Origin: a virus
Length of the DNA stretch: 26,871 nt
Direction: 5' to 3' (one strand)
Virus record (IMG/VR): IMGVR_UViG_3300042558_002099
Coordinates: 1-26,871 of that record
Shown here: positions 14,505-20,106 of the stretch, one piece after another
Numbering within the stretch: position 1 is the first letter of the stretch
How the letters are laid out: each line of letters starts with the position of its first letter
Notes under the pieces: generated by a model
Told to the model about the DNA's origin: nothing
Seen by the model: the letters and a program-made list of their open reading frames with translations, nothing else
Databases searched by the model: none
Made by a program: the position numbers and the translations under genes

Positions 14505-14535
14505 CAAATGTACAAATACTTTTTGACACTACAAA
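14505..14535 (-). promoter_or_regulatory. Canonical promoter for the replication block
   Basis: On the - strand TTTG (14535-14532), 19 nt, then TACATTTG (14512-14505) match the Bacteroidota TTTG-N19-TAnnTTTG consensus perfectly. It reads into the - strand genes from 14482. Its -33 box lies 22 nt from that of the divergent + promoter. Confidence 0.9.
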
Positions 14536-14557
14536 CTTTTGTAAAAAAATATTTTTA

Positions 14558-14588
14558 TTTGTTTATTCGGGAAAGTAGTGTATCTTTG
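14558..14588 (+). promoter_or_regulatory. Canonical promoter for the + small-gene block
   Basis: TTTG (14558-14561), 19 nt, then TATCTTTG (14581-14588) match the consensus perfectly. The ATG at 14605 follows after a 16-nt leader. The AT-rich 22 nt between the two -33 boxes (14536-14557) contain the near-palindrome TAAAAAAATATTTTTA, a possible operator. Confidence 0.9.
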
Positions 14589-14604
14589 TGAAAAATTATA
14601 ACAC

Positions 14605-14856
14605 ATGGCAGATACAGCACTACAACGGGCTATTGAGCAACTACAAAGTAAAATAAAAGATTATGACGGTGTAGATAATGCCGCTACATGCTTTAATGAA
14701 GCAATACAGATACTTACCGACCTTTTACCCTACGAGCGTGAAACAATCGAGACTGCTTATAAGGTAGGTGGCATAAATAGCAAAGCAATCTCATTCAATG
14801 GTATTTCAGAGTATAGAAACACACAAGATTACTTCACCAAAACATACAACCAATAA
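14605..14856 (+). CDS. Small hypothetical phage protein (83 aa)
   Basis: First gene of the + block, behind a consensus promoter and the leader AATTATAACAC. The peptide is helical at the N-terminus (ADTALQRAIEQLQSKI) and contains LLPYERETIETAYKVG, a segment I have the impression of seeing in other small phage proteins, but I cannot give a family. There is no membrane segment. It is followed after 2 nt by the next gene. Confidence 0.65.
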   Translation: MADTALQRAIEQLQSKIKDYDGVDNAATCFNEAIQILTDLLPYERETIETAYKVGGINSKAISFNGISEYRNTQDYFTKTYNQ

Positions 14857-14858
14857 CA

Positions 14859-15083
14859 ATGACAGCGAAAGAAAAGGTACTATCGGTGTACCCTATGGCA
14901 TATTGCGAATGGGATTACAACGTATCGGGAACTCACTCTTTTAAGTATTATATAAAAAATAAAAAGGGCGGTGACGATATAACTATAAAATTTAACACCC
15001 CTGAACAGGCATGGGAAAATTTAGCAAACAAAATTACTTCACTAAAACATACACAAACTAATGAGAATAAACGACCTATTTAA
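14859..15083 (+). CDS. Hypothetical protein with KVLxVYPxAxC motif (74 aa)
   Basis: Residues about 6-17 (KVLSVYPMAYC) and the later PEQAWENLANKI helix match the protein at 1710-2012 in order and spacing, with an extra beta-hairpin (HSFKYYIKNKKGG, then DITIKF) in the middle. The two appear to be members of one small family kept in two + strand blocks. The function is unknown. It overlaps the next gene by 23 nt. Confidence 0.6.
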   Translation: MTAKEKVLSVYPMAYCEWDYNVSGTHSFKYYIKNKKGGDDITIKFNTPEQAWENLANKITSLKHTQTNENKRPI

Positions 15084-15270
15084 AGCAATCAAGCTATGGG
15101 ATAAGATGGTACTAAAAGTACACCCCCAATATGTATATGACATTTGCAAGGGTAAAACTAAGCAGATACCGCCACCCTTAGCAGACGATATGATACGTGT
15201 AATACGTGAGGAAAGCGATAAGGCAATTAAACATTTGGAACTATTAAAAGCACAATATAATGAGCAATAA
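15061..15270 (+). CDS. Small helical hypothetical protein (69 aa)
   Basis: The frame overlaps its upstream neighbour by 23 nt and its downstream neighbour by 11 nt. The product is basic and helical (MRINDLFKAIKLWDKMVLKV; later DDMIRVIREESDKAIKHLELL). No domain is recognised. The overlaps indicate coupled translation in the + block. Confidence 0.55.
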   Translation: MRINDLFKAIKLWDKMVLKVHPQYVYDICKGKTKQIPPPLADDMIRVIREESDKAIKHLELLKAQYNEQ

Positions 15271-15670
15271 CAGATACGAGGTAGTAGCACCGATGCCGCA
15301 TTTTACGCACTTGTTCAAAGGGGATATATTATACCCAAAGCAACACGCATTATGTGGCGATTGTTGGGGTCATGATGAGGAAACTAATCCACAAAGATGG
15401 GTTACATTTTGCCCTGATTTTCCGCATTTATTTCGCCCTTTAAAGTGGTGGGAACATGTATCAAAAAATGAACTACCTGAATACGTAAAAGGTAAATTAT
15501 TATCTTCTAAACCTGTAGGGGTATTTAAAGTAATTTGGAAAATGGAAGGTAGTAATTTATTATTACGTGAGTTTGACCACAATATATTTAGTTGGCTTGT
15601 AGATTGTAATTTGCAGCCAGCCACCGAAGCCGAATATCAAGATTACATAACCAAACTAAACGCTAAATAA
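15260..15670 (+). CDS. Hypothetical protein (136 aa)
   Basis: An unrecognised protein rich in aromatic residues, with a Cys cluster in the first third (ALCGDCWGHDEETNPQRW, then FCPDF) that may bind metal: C32, C35 and C51 by approximate count. The rest is mixed alpha/beta. It starts inside the preceding gene and ends in a TAATG junction with the tiny membrane gene at 15670, so it is coupled on both sides. Confidence 0.65.
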   Translation: MSNNRYEVVAPMPHFTHLFKGDILYPKQHALCGDCWGHDEETNPQRWVTFCPDFPHLFRPLKWWEHVSKNELPEYVKGKLLSSKPVGVFKVIWKMEGSNLLLREFDHNIFSWLVDCNLQPATEAEYQDYITKLNAK

Positions 15671-15777
15671 TGCAGCAAATTATAATAGGCTTAATATTCC
15701 TAAACTGCATATTGTTAGCGGCTACAATTAGTACGCTAAACGATGCAATGAACATTTTAAAACAACATAAAAAATAA
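15670..15777 (+). CDS. Membrane micropeptide (35 aa)
   Basis: This frame is bounded by TAATG junctions at both ends (15668-15672 and 15775-15779): its ATG shares a base with the previous stop, and its own stop shares a base with the next ATG. The peptide has one hydrophobic segment (IIIGLIFLNCILLAATI) and a basic C-terminus (KQHKK). The double overlap makes it unlikely to be chance. Confidence 0.55.
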   Translation: MQQIIIGLIFLNCILLAATISTLNDAMNILKQHKK

Positions 15778-16163
15778 TGGAACACACAAGAACCACCCCC
15801 GAACAATCGGTAATACTCAAAAAGATTGGGTATGATGTGCCTGATACGCATTACTACAGTTCAGTCGTTGGTAGCATAATTTATGAAAGAATAGCATATA
15901 AATACAACTATAACATATTAGAGTTGGCTATGTCTGCACCAAAGTTAGTAGATGTTGCAACATGGACACGTACTGTACATGGTTGGCATGTAGCTGTAAT
16001 AGCAGGTCATAAACATCGCACATGGTCATACATTGTTACTGATGATGACGGTCATACTTATACATACGGGGATAATGACGAAACACCATTTAACACTCAC
16101 GACCTTGCATTATCACATGGTATTGATTTTATTTTAACTATACTTAAAAAACATAAACAATGA
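15777..16163 (+). CDS. Hypothetical protein (128 aa)
   Basis: An unrecognised soluble protein, His- and Tyr-rich, with GWHVAVIAGHKHRTWSYIV and DDDGHTYTYGDNDETPF segments that suggest a beta-sheet with a metal-friendly acidic loop. The N-terminal 55 residues are helical. It is coupled to neighbours by a TAATG junction upstream and a 4-nt ATGA overlap downstream. No function is inferred. Confidence 0.65.
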   Translation: MEHTRTTPEQSVILKKIGYDVPDTHYYSSVVGSIIYERIAYKYNYNILELAMSAPKLVDVATWTRTVHGWHVAVIAGHKHRTWSYIVTDDDGHTYTYGDNDETPFNTHDLALSHGIDFILTILKKHKQ

Positions 16164-16408
16164 CACCCACCCAACAAACTAAAATAGCCGAACTGCTGAT
16201 TAATAAGCTAAAACAAGCCCAAAACAAACCATTTGTAGAGATTACCTCACAAAGCGAAATTGAAGCCGAAATTGAGGCTAAAATGGTGCTTGCTGGTGTG
16301 GTTTATGAGATGATGAGAGAGGCTTTTAATTATAGCTTTTTAAATGATGATAATGACTTTGATAACTTTTTAAACAATTTAAAATGCACTACACACGAGA
16401 TGAGGTAA
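16160..16408 (+). CDS. Small acidic hypothetical protein (82 aa)
   Basis: A helical, acidic protein (AELLINKLKQAQNKPFVEI, then SEIEAEIEAKMVLAGVVYEMM and an acidic DDNDFDNF stretch). It shares a 4-nt overlap with the upstream gene and overlaps the downstream small gene by 25 nt. No family is recognised. Confidence 0.6.
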   Translation: MTPTQQTKIAELLINKLKQAQNKPFVEITSQSEIEAEIEAKMVLAGVVYEMMREAFNYSFLNDDNDFDNFLNNLKCTTHEMR

Positions 16409-16527
16409 TAGCCATTATAGACAATCTGCTAGGTATGCACCCTGAATTACAAGATGTTATAATGGGTGATACTTACGCATTGAACGCAACCGAATTTTTA
16501 ACTATAATAGAATCAAAAACTAACTAG
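16384..16527 (+). CDS. Small hypothetical protein (47 aa)
   Basis: This frame lies between the acidic gene and the DUF3310 gene, overlapping the former by 25 nt and ending 3 nt before the latter. The product is a small helical peptide (MHYTRDEVIAIIDNLLGM; later ATEFLTIIESKTN). It fills an otherwise empty 120-bp gap, which supports it. Not recognised. Confidence 0.5.
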   Translation: MHYTRDEVIAIIDNLLGMHPELQDVIMGDTYALNATEFLTIIESKTN

Positions 16528-16530
16528 AAC

Positions 16531-16737
16531 ATGAATAATACGCCCGACATGGTCAACCACCCACCGCATTACACCGTTAACGGCATTGAGGTAATAGATA
16601 TTATTGATGCCTTTAAGCTAAATTTTAATATGGGAAACGCATTGAAATATCTTTTACGTGCTGATAGGAAAGGAAACAAAGAACAAGATATTAATAAAGC
16701 TATTTGGTATTTGCAACGTGAAATAAACACAAAATAA
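16531..16737 (+). CDS. DUF3310 family protein (68 aa)
   Basis: The family signature is clear: MVNHPPHYTVNGIEVIDII (residues 7-25), then MGNALKYLLRADRKGN and IWYLQREI. DUF3310 proteins (sometimes listed as SaV-like or nucleotide kinase-like) occur in many phages; their role is not firmly known, and a link to nucleotide metabolism is only suggested. The length fits minimal members. It is the last gene of the + block, followed at once by a bidirectional terminator. Confidence 0.92.
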   Translation: MNNTPDMVNHPPHYTVNGIEVIDIIDAFKLNFNMGNALKYLLRADRKGNKEQDINKAIWYLQREINTK

Positions 16738-16740
16738 ACT

Positions 16741-16775
16741 AATAGCCCACTACCTTAAATAGTGGGCTATTTCTT
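16741..16775. terminator. Bidirectional terminator between convergent blocks
   Basis: A perfect 12-bp stem, AATAGCCCACTA (16741-16752) and TAGTGGGCTATT (16760-16771), encloses a 7-nt loop. T-rich tails follow on both strands (TCTTTT on +, AGTTTATTTT on -). It ends the + small-gene block and the - late block, which meet here. Confidence 0.88.
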
Positions 16776-17921
16776 TTAAAATATGTACGTTAGCCTACTA
16801 ATCTGACCGTTATTCTTACTATGTATATACCCCTCTATCGCCTTTGGGCTGTGCTGGTAACCATTGCGATGATGCCAACCGTCTGTACCACTTGGGCTAC
16901 GTAAACTCTCCACACATACACTCATATACTCTTTACTTTTCTTATGGTGAATGTGGTGCGTATAGTAGTACCTATGTTTGCATTTGTGCCAATTTTCACC
17001 AACTTCATGTGCCATTAATAATGCTAAATCTGTTTCTTTTGCTCCATCGCCATGTGTAGTACCGATTATGTTCTGACCGTATGTGTAGTACTTACGGTGC
17101 TGCATTGATGTATCGAATGTAATGTTTTCGCATTTCGCAAACCACGCATGTATAGTTTGTGCAAGGAAAAAACCATTTGTAAAATCATGATTGCTAGGGT
17201 TATACTGAAAGTGAACTGGTGCAATAGGTAGTAGTAATTCTATGCACTCTGTTAGTAGTTTCCGAGCTAATACAAAAGCATCATACCACATCATTGACGC
17301 ATCTTGTGGCGTACCGCTTGTGGTTGTGTTTTTAGGGCTATCAACATGCAGTATGTCGTTACCTGCTACAAATAGTATCTGGTCAATCTTAAAGCCCCTT
17401 ACGTACCCTAATATACCTTTAACGCCCTCTATTACTCTATTGTAAATTATGTCATGATTACATGCATCATTCGTTTCAAATGCACTGCATAACTTGTTTA
17501 GGTGTATATCTGCTGGGTCAATTACTAGCAGATAACCTTCGCTGTCTTGATTGTATTGTATGGTCGGGTATATGGGTGCATAGTTGGTTATATCTGCTAT
17601 GATAGAATTGCGTATATCTTCATAGCTAACTTGCTGACCTTTACCATCAACAAATAAAGAGAAATGCTTACCCTTGTGCCAATAGTGCTTAACTTCATCT
17701 AACGGTATTCCTAATTGTTCACATTCATCACTTAATAGTGGGTGCTGTTGTTTCTTTTGTAACGCCCTTATATGCAGCCTAAATGCTTCGGGGGTTACAT
17801 CTAACTTGTGTTTATCGACTATTTTTCGGGCTGTACCTGCTGCTGAACCGCCTGAATTTAGTTCTGCTAATATCTCATCATTCAAATACTCATACTTACT
17901 CGGTGTGTATTGATTAGCCAT
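16776..17921 (-). CDS. Phage metallophosphoesterase with N-terminal HTH (381 aa)
   Basis: A calcineurin-like metallophosphoesterase. Metal-binding motifs in order: DIH (138-140), GND (187-189), NHD (244-246, from SNHDF), THGDG (289-293) and HHIHH (322-326). Residues about 25-58 (AGTARKIVDKHKL, TPEAFRLHIRALQKK) look like a helix-turn-helix. Similar phage proteins are found widely in Bacteroidota phages; they probably cleave nucleic acids or nucleotides, and the HTH suggests DNA binding. It is the last gene of the - late block, 60 nt downstream of the endolysin stop, with its own weak promoter box. Confidence 0.85.
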   Translation of the reverse strand: MANQYTPSKYEYLNDEILAELNSGGSAAGTARKIVDKHKLDVTPEAFRLHIRALQKKQQHPLLSDECEQLGIPLDEVKHYWHKGKHFSLFVDGKGQQVSYEDIRNSIIADITNYAPIYPTIQYNQDSEGYLLVIDPADIHLNKLCSAFETNDACNHDIIYNRVIEGVKGILGYVRGFKIDQILFVAGNDILHVDSPKNTTTSGTPQDASMMWYDAFVLARKLLTECIELLLPIAPVHFQYNPSNHDFTNGFFLAQTIHAWFAKCENITFDTSMQHRKYYTYGQNIIGTTHGDGAKETDLALLMAHEVGENWHKCKHRYYYTHHIHHKKSKEYMSVCVESLRSPSGTDGWHHRNGYQHSPKAIEGYIHSKNNGQISRLTYIF

Positions 17922-17948
17922 TATACGTGATTATGTGAATAATGTCGG

Positions 17949-17956
17949 CAAAAATA
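17949..17956 (-). promoter_or_regulatory. Possible promoter box TATTTTTG for metallophosphoesterase
   Basis: TATTTTTG on the - strand matches TAnnTTTG and lies 27 nt before the ATG. At the expected -33 distance only ATTT/TTTC is seen, so the promoter is weak. An alternative box TAAATTTG lies 11 nt further upstream. Confidence 0.4.
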
Positions 17957-17981
17957 CACAAATTTAAGTAGGTTGAAATTA

Positions 17982-18425
17982 TTATTTTATTATTGGGTAT
18001 CCTTTACTATCTTTTGGTAACACTGCTAATTGTGTAGCTTTAGTATAACCAAATGTTATCTGAAAATGTGGCTTATCAACAAATTTCCATGTACCGCCCC
18101 ACTCTATGCCGAACCTATCCGCTATAGGCTTTAATTTGCTGTAATCAAAGTTCCAATTTACAGTTTTACCTACTAACTCCACTACATCAATGGCAAGTCC
18201 TAGATTATGAAACGATTGCCCCCCTTTAGCATTAGTAACTATCTTACCTGCTGTTGTTCTCCCTTGCGCATATAGTGCGTTTTGCTCGGCTATTGTACGG
18301 AGTGCATGTGTTACCCTTAGCGTTATATTTAACTCGCTTTCTGCGGCATCTATGAAGCGTGTAAAGGTATCACGTACTAATGGGTGTGTAGTTGCTATTC
18401 GCTGTATGCTTAATGGGTCTTTCAT
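17982..18425 (-). CDS. M15-family endolysin, L-alanyl-D-glutamate peptidase type (147 aa)
   Basis: A single-domain zinc peptidase of the peptidase M15 type. EQNALYAQGRTTAG (residues 47-60) and QSFHNLGLAIDVV (70-82) carry the usual zinc ligands H73 and D80; KPHFQ (118-122) supplies the third ligand H120. It should cut the peptide stems of host peptidoglycan. There is no signal peptide, so it needs the membrane lesion made by holin-like proteins, two candidates for which lie upstream at 19341-19838. A TACCTTTA box stands directly before the ATG, and a terminator (18504-18533) and tRNA-like element separate it from the spanin-like gene. Confidence 0.92.
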   Translation of the reverse strand: MKDPLSIQRIATTHPLVRDTFTRFIDAAESELNITLRVTHALRTIAEQNALYAQGRTTAGKIVTNAKGGQSFHNLGLAIDVVELVGKTVNWNFDYSKLKPIADRFGIEWGGTWKFVDKPHFQITFGYTKATQLAVLPKDSKGYPIIK

Positions 18426-18503
18426 GTTGTAAAGGTATATTATTACTAAATAATTGCAATGTCAAATTATATGCTTACACTTATTGGTGGTAAAGGTAGC
18501 AAT

Positions 18504-18533
18504 AAAAAACCCCAACCATAGAAATAGTCAGGG
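18504..18533 (-). terminator. Intrinsic terminator downstream of tRNA-like element
   Basis: On the - strand CCCTGAC (18533-18527) pairs with GTTGGGG (18516-18510) using two G.U pairs, and TTTTTT (18509-18504) follows. It would stop transcripts of the spanin-like gene and tRNA-like element before the endolysin. Confidence 0.7.
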
Positions 18534-18559
18534 AAAATTAAATCGTATGAAAAAAACCG

Positions 18560-18624
18560 TAGTCAAGACAGGACTCGAACCCGTATCAGCAAATGTGCCG
18601 TCTTACCATTGAAACGACTTGACT
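18560..18624 (-). tRNA. tRNA-like element with a truncated anticodon arm
   Basis: In - orientation the 64 nt plus discriminator A fold as a tRNA. A 7-bp acceptor stem AGTCAAG/CTTGACT is perfect. The D-arm is GTTT-CAATGGTA-AGAC, with GG in the loop. The T-arm is ACGGG-TTCGAGT-CCTGT, with a canonical TTCGANT loop. Between D and T arms there are only 15 nt instead of about 22: GGCACATTTGCTGAT. A small stem CGGCA/TGCTG with the 4-nt loop CATT is possible, but no 7-nt anticodon loop exists. The 3' end has A then CGG and seven T; CCA is not encoded. Its 5' end overlaps the stop codon of the upstream gene. It is either a decayed tRNA or a deliberate tRNA mimic. Confidence 0.65.
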
Positions 18625-19216
18625 AATTCAATATTCCAAATCTACGCAAAAAGTGTGCAATTATAAGCAGTATTAGTAGTATGTTCAATCCGATTGACCA
18701 CAATAACTTACTACGCTGTTTATTTTTCGTTTCTGTGGCTAATAGTTCCCTAGTAGTACTTTGTATCAACTTGGCATCTAACGCCCTGTAATCGGTCTGT
18801 AATTGCGTCAATGGTCTATTATCTAGTATTGTGTCGGTTGTGCGTAGTGTGTCAACTGAATGACTGTACTTGGTTACATACTTAGTGATGTATGTAGTAT
18901 CATTTATCGTGTTGGTTTTAGTAATGGTATCATGCGTTACTACTTTCTTACTCGGCAAATAAACGGTTTTAGTTCCGCTTAATTTCACTGGGAAATTAGC
19001 CAAACTCCATTTGCTCGGCACAACCTTTAGCACACTGTCTGCATCTGCTTTGCGTTTCAGTTTGTCGAACTTGCCGTATAACTTGGCTTGTTTCTTTTCG
19101 GCACTTTTGCAGCTACTAGATAGCAATATAAAAAATGCAGCTATGCAAAGTATGCAGCCTAATAACAGTGCTGCAAAAAACTTATCGTTGGGGTGATTAT
19201 TTGATGTGAATGTCAT
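18623..19216 (-). CDS. Membrane protein with u-spanin-like layout (197 aa)
   Basis: The N-terminus has a hydrophobic segment (residues about 14-32) ending in LSSSCKSAEKK, a lipobox-like Cys (C36) followed by a basic stretch. A beta-rich, Thr-rich periplasmic part follows (DTITKTNTINDTTYITKYV) and a helical stretch. The C-terminus has one membrane helix (LLWSIGLNILLILLIIAHFL). An N-terminal lipoprotein-like signal with a C-terminal membrane helix is the plan of unimolecular spanins, and the gene lies among lysis genes next to the endolysin. The lipobox is atypical, so a plain membrane anchor is the alternative. It has its own promoter-like box just before the start. Confidence 0.6.
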   Translation of the reverse strand: MTFTSNNHPNDKFFAALLLGCILCIAAFFILLSSSCKSAEKKQAKLYGKFDKLKRKADADSVLKVVPSKWSLANFPVKLSGTKTVYLPSKKVVTHDTITKTNTINDTTYITKYVTKYSHSVDTLRTTDTILDNRPLTQLQTDYRALDAKLIQSTTRELLATETKNKQRSKLLWSIGLNILLILLIIAHFLRRFGILN

Positions 19217-19220
19217 GACG

Positions 19221-19228
19221 CAAATATA
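19221..19228 (-). promoter_or_regulatory. -7 box TATATTTG close to spanin-like start
   Basis: TATATTTG on the - strand fits TAnnTTTG exactly, but it ends only 4 nt before the ATG at 19216 and the -33 region shows no TTTG. If used, the mRNA would be nearly leaderless. It stands behind two terminator-like hairpins that would otherwise cut the gene off from upstream transcription. Confidence 0.45.
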
Positions 19229-19231
19229 AAC

Positions 19232-19259
19232 AAAAAAGCCGCACTAAGAATAATGCAGC
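19232..19259 (-). terminator. Terminator hairpin upstream of spanin-like gene
   Basis: On the - strand GCTGCA (19259-19254) pairs with TGCGGC (19243-19238) with one G.U pair, and TTTTTT follows (19237-19232). It is the second of two hairpins in the 124-bp gap between the holin-like genes and the spanin-like gene. Confidence 0.6.
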
Positions 19260-19284
19260 CCCATTTTTAACCCTAAAACATTTT

Positions 19285-19321
19285 AAAAAGCCCCCAACCG
19301 AAACACACACAGTTGAGGGCT
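19285..19321 (-). terminator. Terminator after holin-like genes
   Basis: On the - strand AGCCCTCAAC (19321-19312) pairs with GTTGGGGGCT (19298-19289) with one G.U pair, and a short T-run follows. The 13-nt loop contains TGTGTGTGTTT. It closes the holin-like gene pair. Confidence 0.8.
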
Positions 19322-19340
19322 ACACACTAAACACACATCT

Positions 19341-19586
19341 TTACTCACTCTTAGTATCATCATTTACATACCCAAACGCATTACTTACAGCGTATAGGAT
19401 AGGAACACCTATATCCAAAACCCGACTTACATAGCTTGCAACTACATCGTTAATTTCGGGAAACGTGATATTTATTAGCTGCCATATAGCCAATGCAGCC
19501 ATAAAGAAACGGTATATAACTTTAAGGGTAGGTGGTGTAGTACCCTCAAACCCTTGCACACCAAATTTAAGTATTTTGTTGTTCAT
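19341..19586 (-). CDS. Small membrane protein, holin candidate (81 aa)
   Basis: Two hydrophobic stretches are visible, residues about 22-44 (VIYRFFMAALAIWQLINITF) and about 53-72 (SRVLDIGVPILYAVSNAFGY), followed by an acidic tail (DDTKSE). The size, the two membrane helices, the charged tail and the place in the lysis region fit a class II-type holin that would let the endolysin through the inner membrane. No family signature is certain. It follows the coiled-coil membrane gene by 3 nt and precedes a terminator. Confidence 0.5.
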   Translation of the reverse strand: MNNKILKFGVQGFEGTTPPTLKVIYRFFMAALAIWQLINITFPEINDVVASYVSRVLDIGVPILYAVSNAFGYVNDDTKSE

Positions 19587-19589
19587 TGT

Positions 19590-19838
19590 TTATTTTTTAG
19601 TGGTCATTAAGTATTGTATCTGTTGTTCGTGCCTATTCACATCATTGCCCATGTACTTAATCTGCTCCTGTACTTGTCTATAATCGCTGTTATTGCGCTC
19701 AATAGCATAAAGTATGTTGGTATAACCTTTAACTCCCATTGTTAACACACCGCCTGTAATAGTGGTAATGGTAATAATTACACCCCATGTAATGCCTGTT
19801 ATTTTCTTGGTTAAAACCGTTTCTTCTTTGGGTGACAT
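19590..19838 (-). CDS. Small membrane protein with coiled-coil tail (82 aa)
   Basis: A basic N-terminus (VLTKKITG) leads to one membrane segment (ITWGVIITITTITGGVLTMG, about residues 15-34). The remaining half is a charged, Gln-rich helix (NNSDYRQVQEQIKYMGNDVNRHEQ is broken here as NNSDYRQVQEQIKYM and NDVNRHEQQIQYL) likely to form a coiled coil. This plan, together with its place in the lysis cassette, suggests a holin partner or a pinholin-like accessory. It is the first gene after the promoter at 19861-19891. Confidence 0.55.
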   Translation of the reverse strand: MSPKEETVLTKKITGITWGVIITITTITGGVLTMGVKGYTNILYAIERNNSDYRQVQEQIKYMGNDVNRHEQQIQYLMTTKK

Positions 19839-19860
19839 TTGCTACTTAAATTAGTTTTGA

Positions 19861-19891
19861 CAAATATAGTTATAAAATCACAACCCCCAAA
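19861..19891 (-). promoter_or_regulatory. Canonical promoter of the lysis genes
   Basis: On the - strand TTTG (19891-19888), 19 nt, then TATATTTG (19868-19861) match the Bacteroidota consensus in full. It overlaps the end of the gene at 19870 and lies 22 nt before the ATG at 19838, giving the holin-like genes their own transcript start. Confidence 0.88.
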
Positions 19892-20103
19892 TAATTAGCT
19901 ATGTAATTACCTGCCATTATTTCGCTACCATTGTAAGCAAGTGCGAACTCACTATCTACTGGTAAATTACCCTCAGTCACTATTTTATGGTTAGCGTCTA
20001 ATAACTTGTACCATATAGCACCGCTACCATCTGCAATAGTGGCTGTTACGTGCAATAGTGTTGCAGTCCCTGTGGTATATTCTCTTGGCTGTATCTGTAT
20101 CAT
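19870..20103 (-). CDS. Small beta-rich hypothetical protein, fibre-associated (77 aa)
   Basis: An all-beta small protein (IQIQPREYTTGTATLLHVTATIAD, here only the first strands IQIQPREY and TATLLHVTATI are given), then IWYKLLDANHKIVTEGNL and SEIMAGNYIANYLGVVIL. It resembles a small sandwich domain, perhaps a fibre tip or chaperone. It starts 3 nt after the stop of the tail fibre gene (TAGACTATG), so it is likely translated together with it. No family is assigned. Confidence 0.6.
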   Translation of the reverse strand: MIQIQPREYTTGTATLLHVTATIADGSGAIWYKLLDANHKIVTEGNLPVDSEFALAYNGSEIMAGNYIANYLGVVIL

Positions 20104-20106
20104 AGT

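Noticed and set aside
17934-17942. DnaA box TTATTCACA on the - strand
   Set aside because: A single copy, far from the replication genes; one 9-bp match with a variable base is expected by chance in 27 kb of AT-rich DNA.
18560-18624. Normal tRNA with an assignable amino acid
   Set aside because: There is no 7-nt anticodon loop, so no anticodon can be read; it is listed as a tRNA-like element instead.
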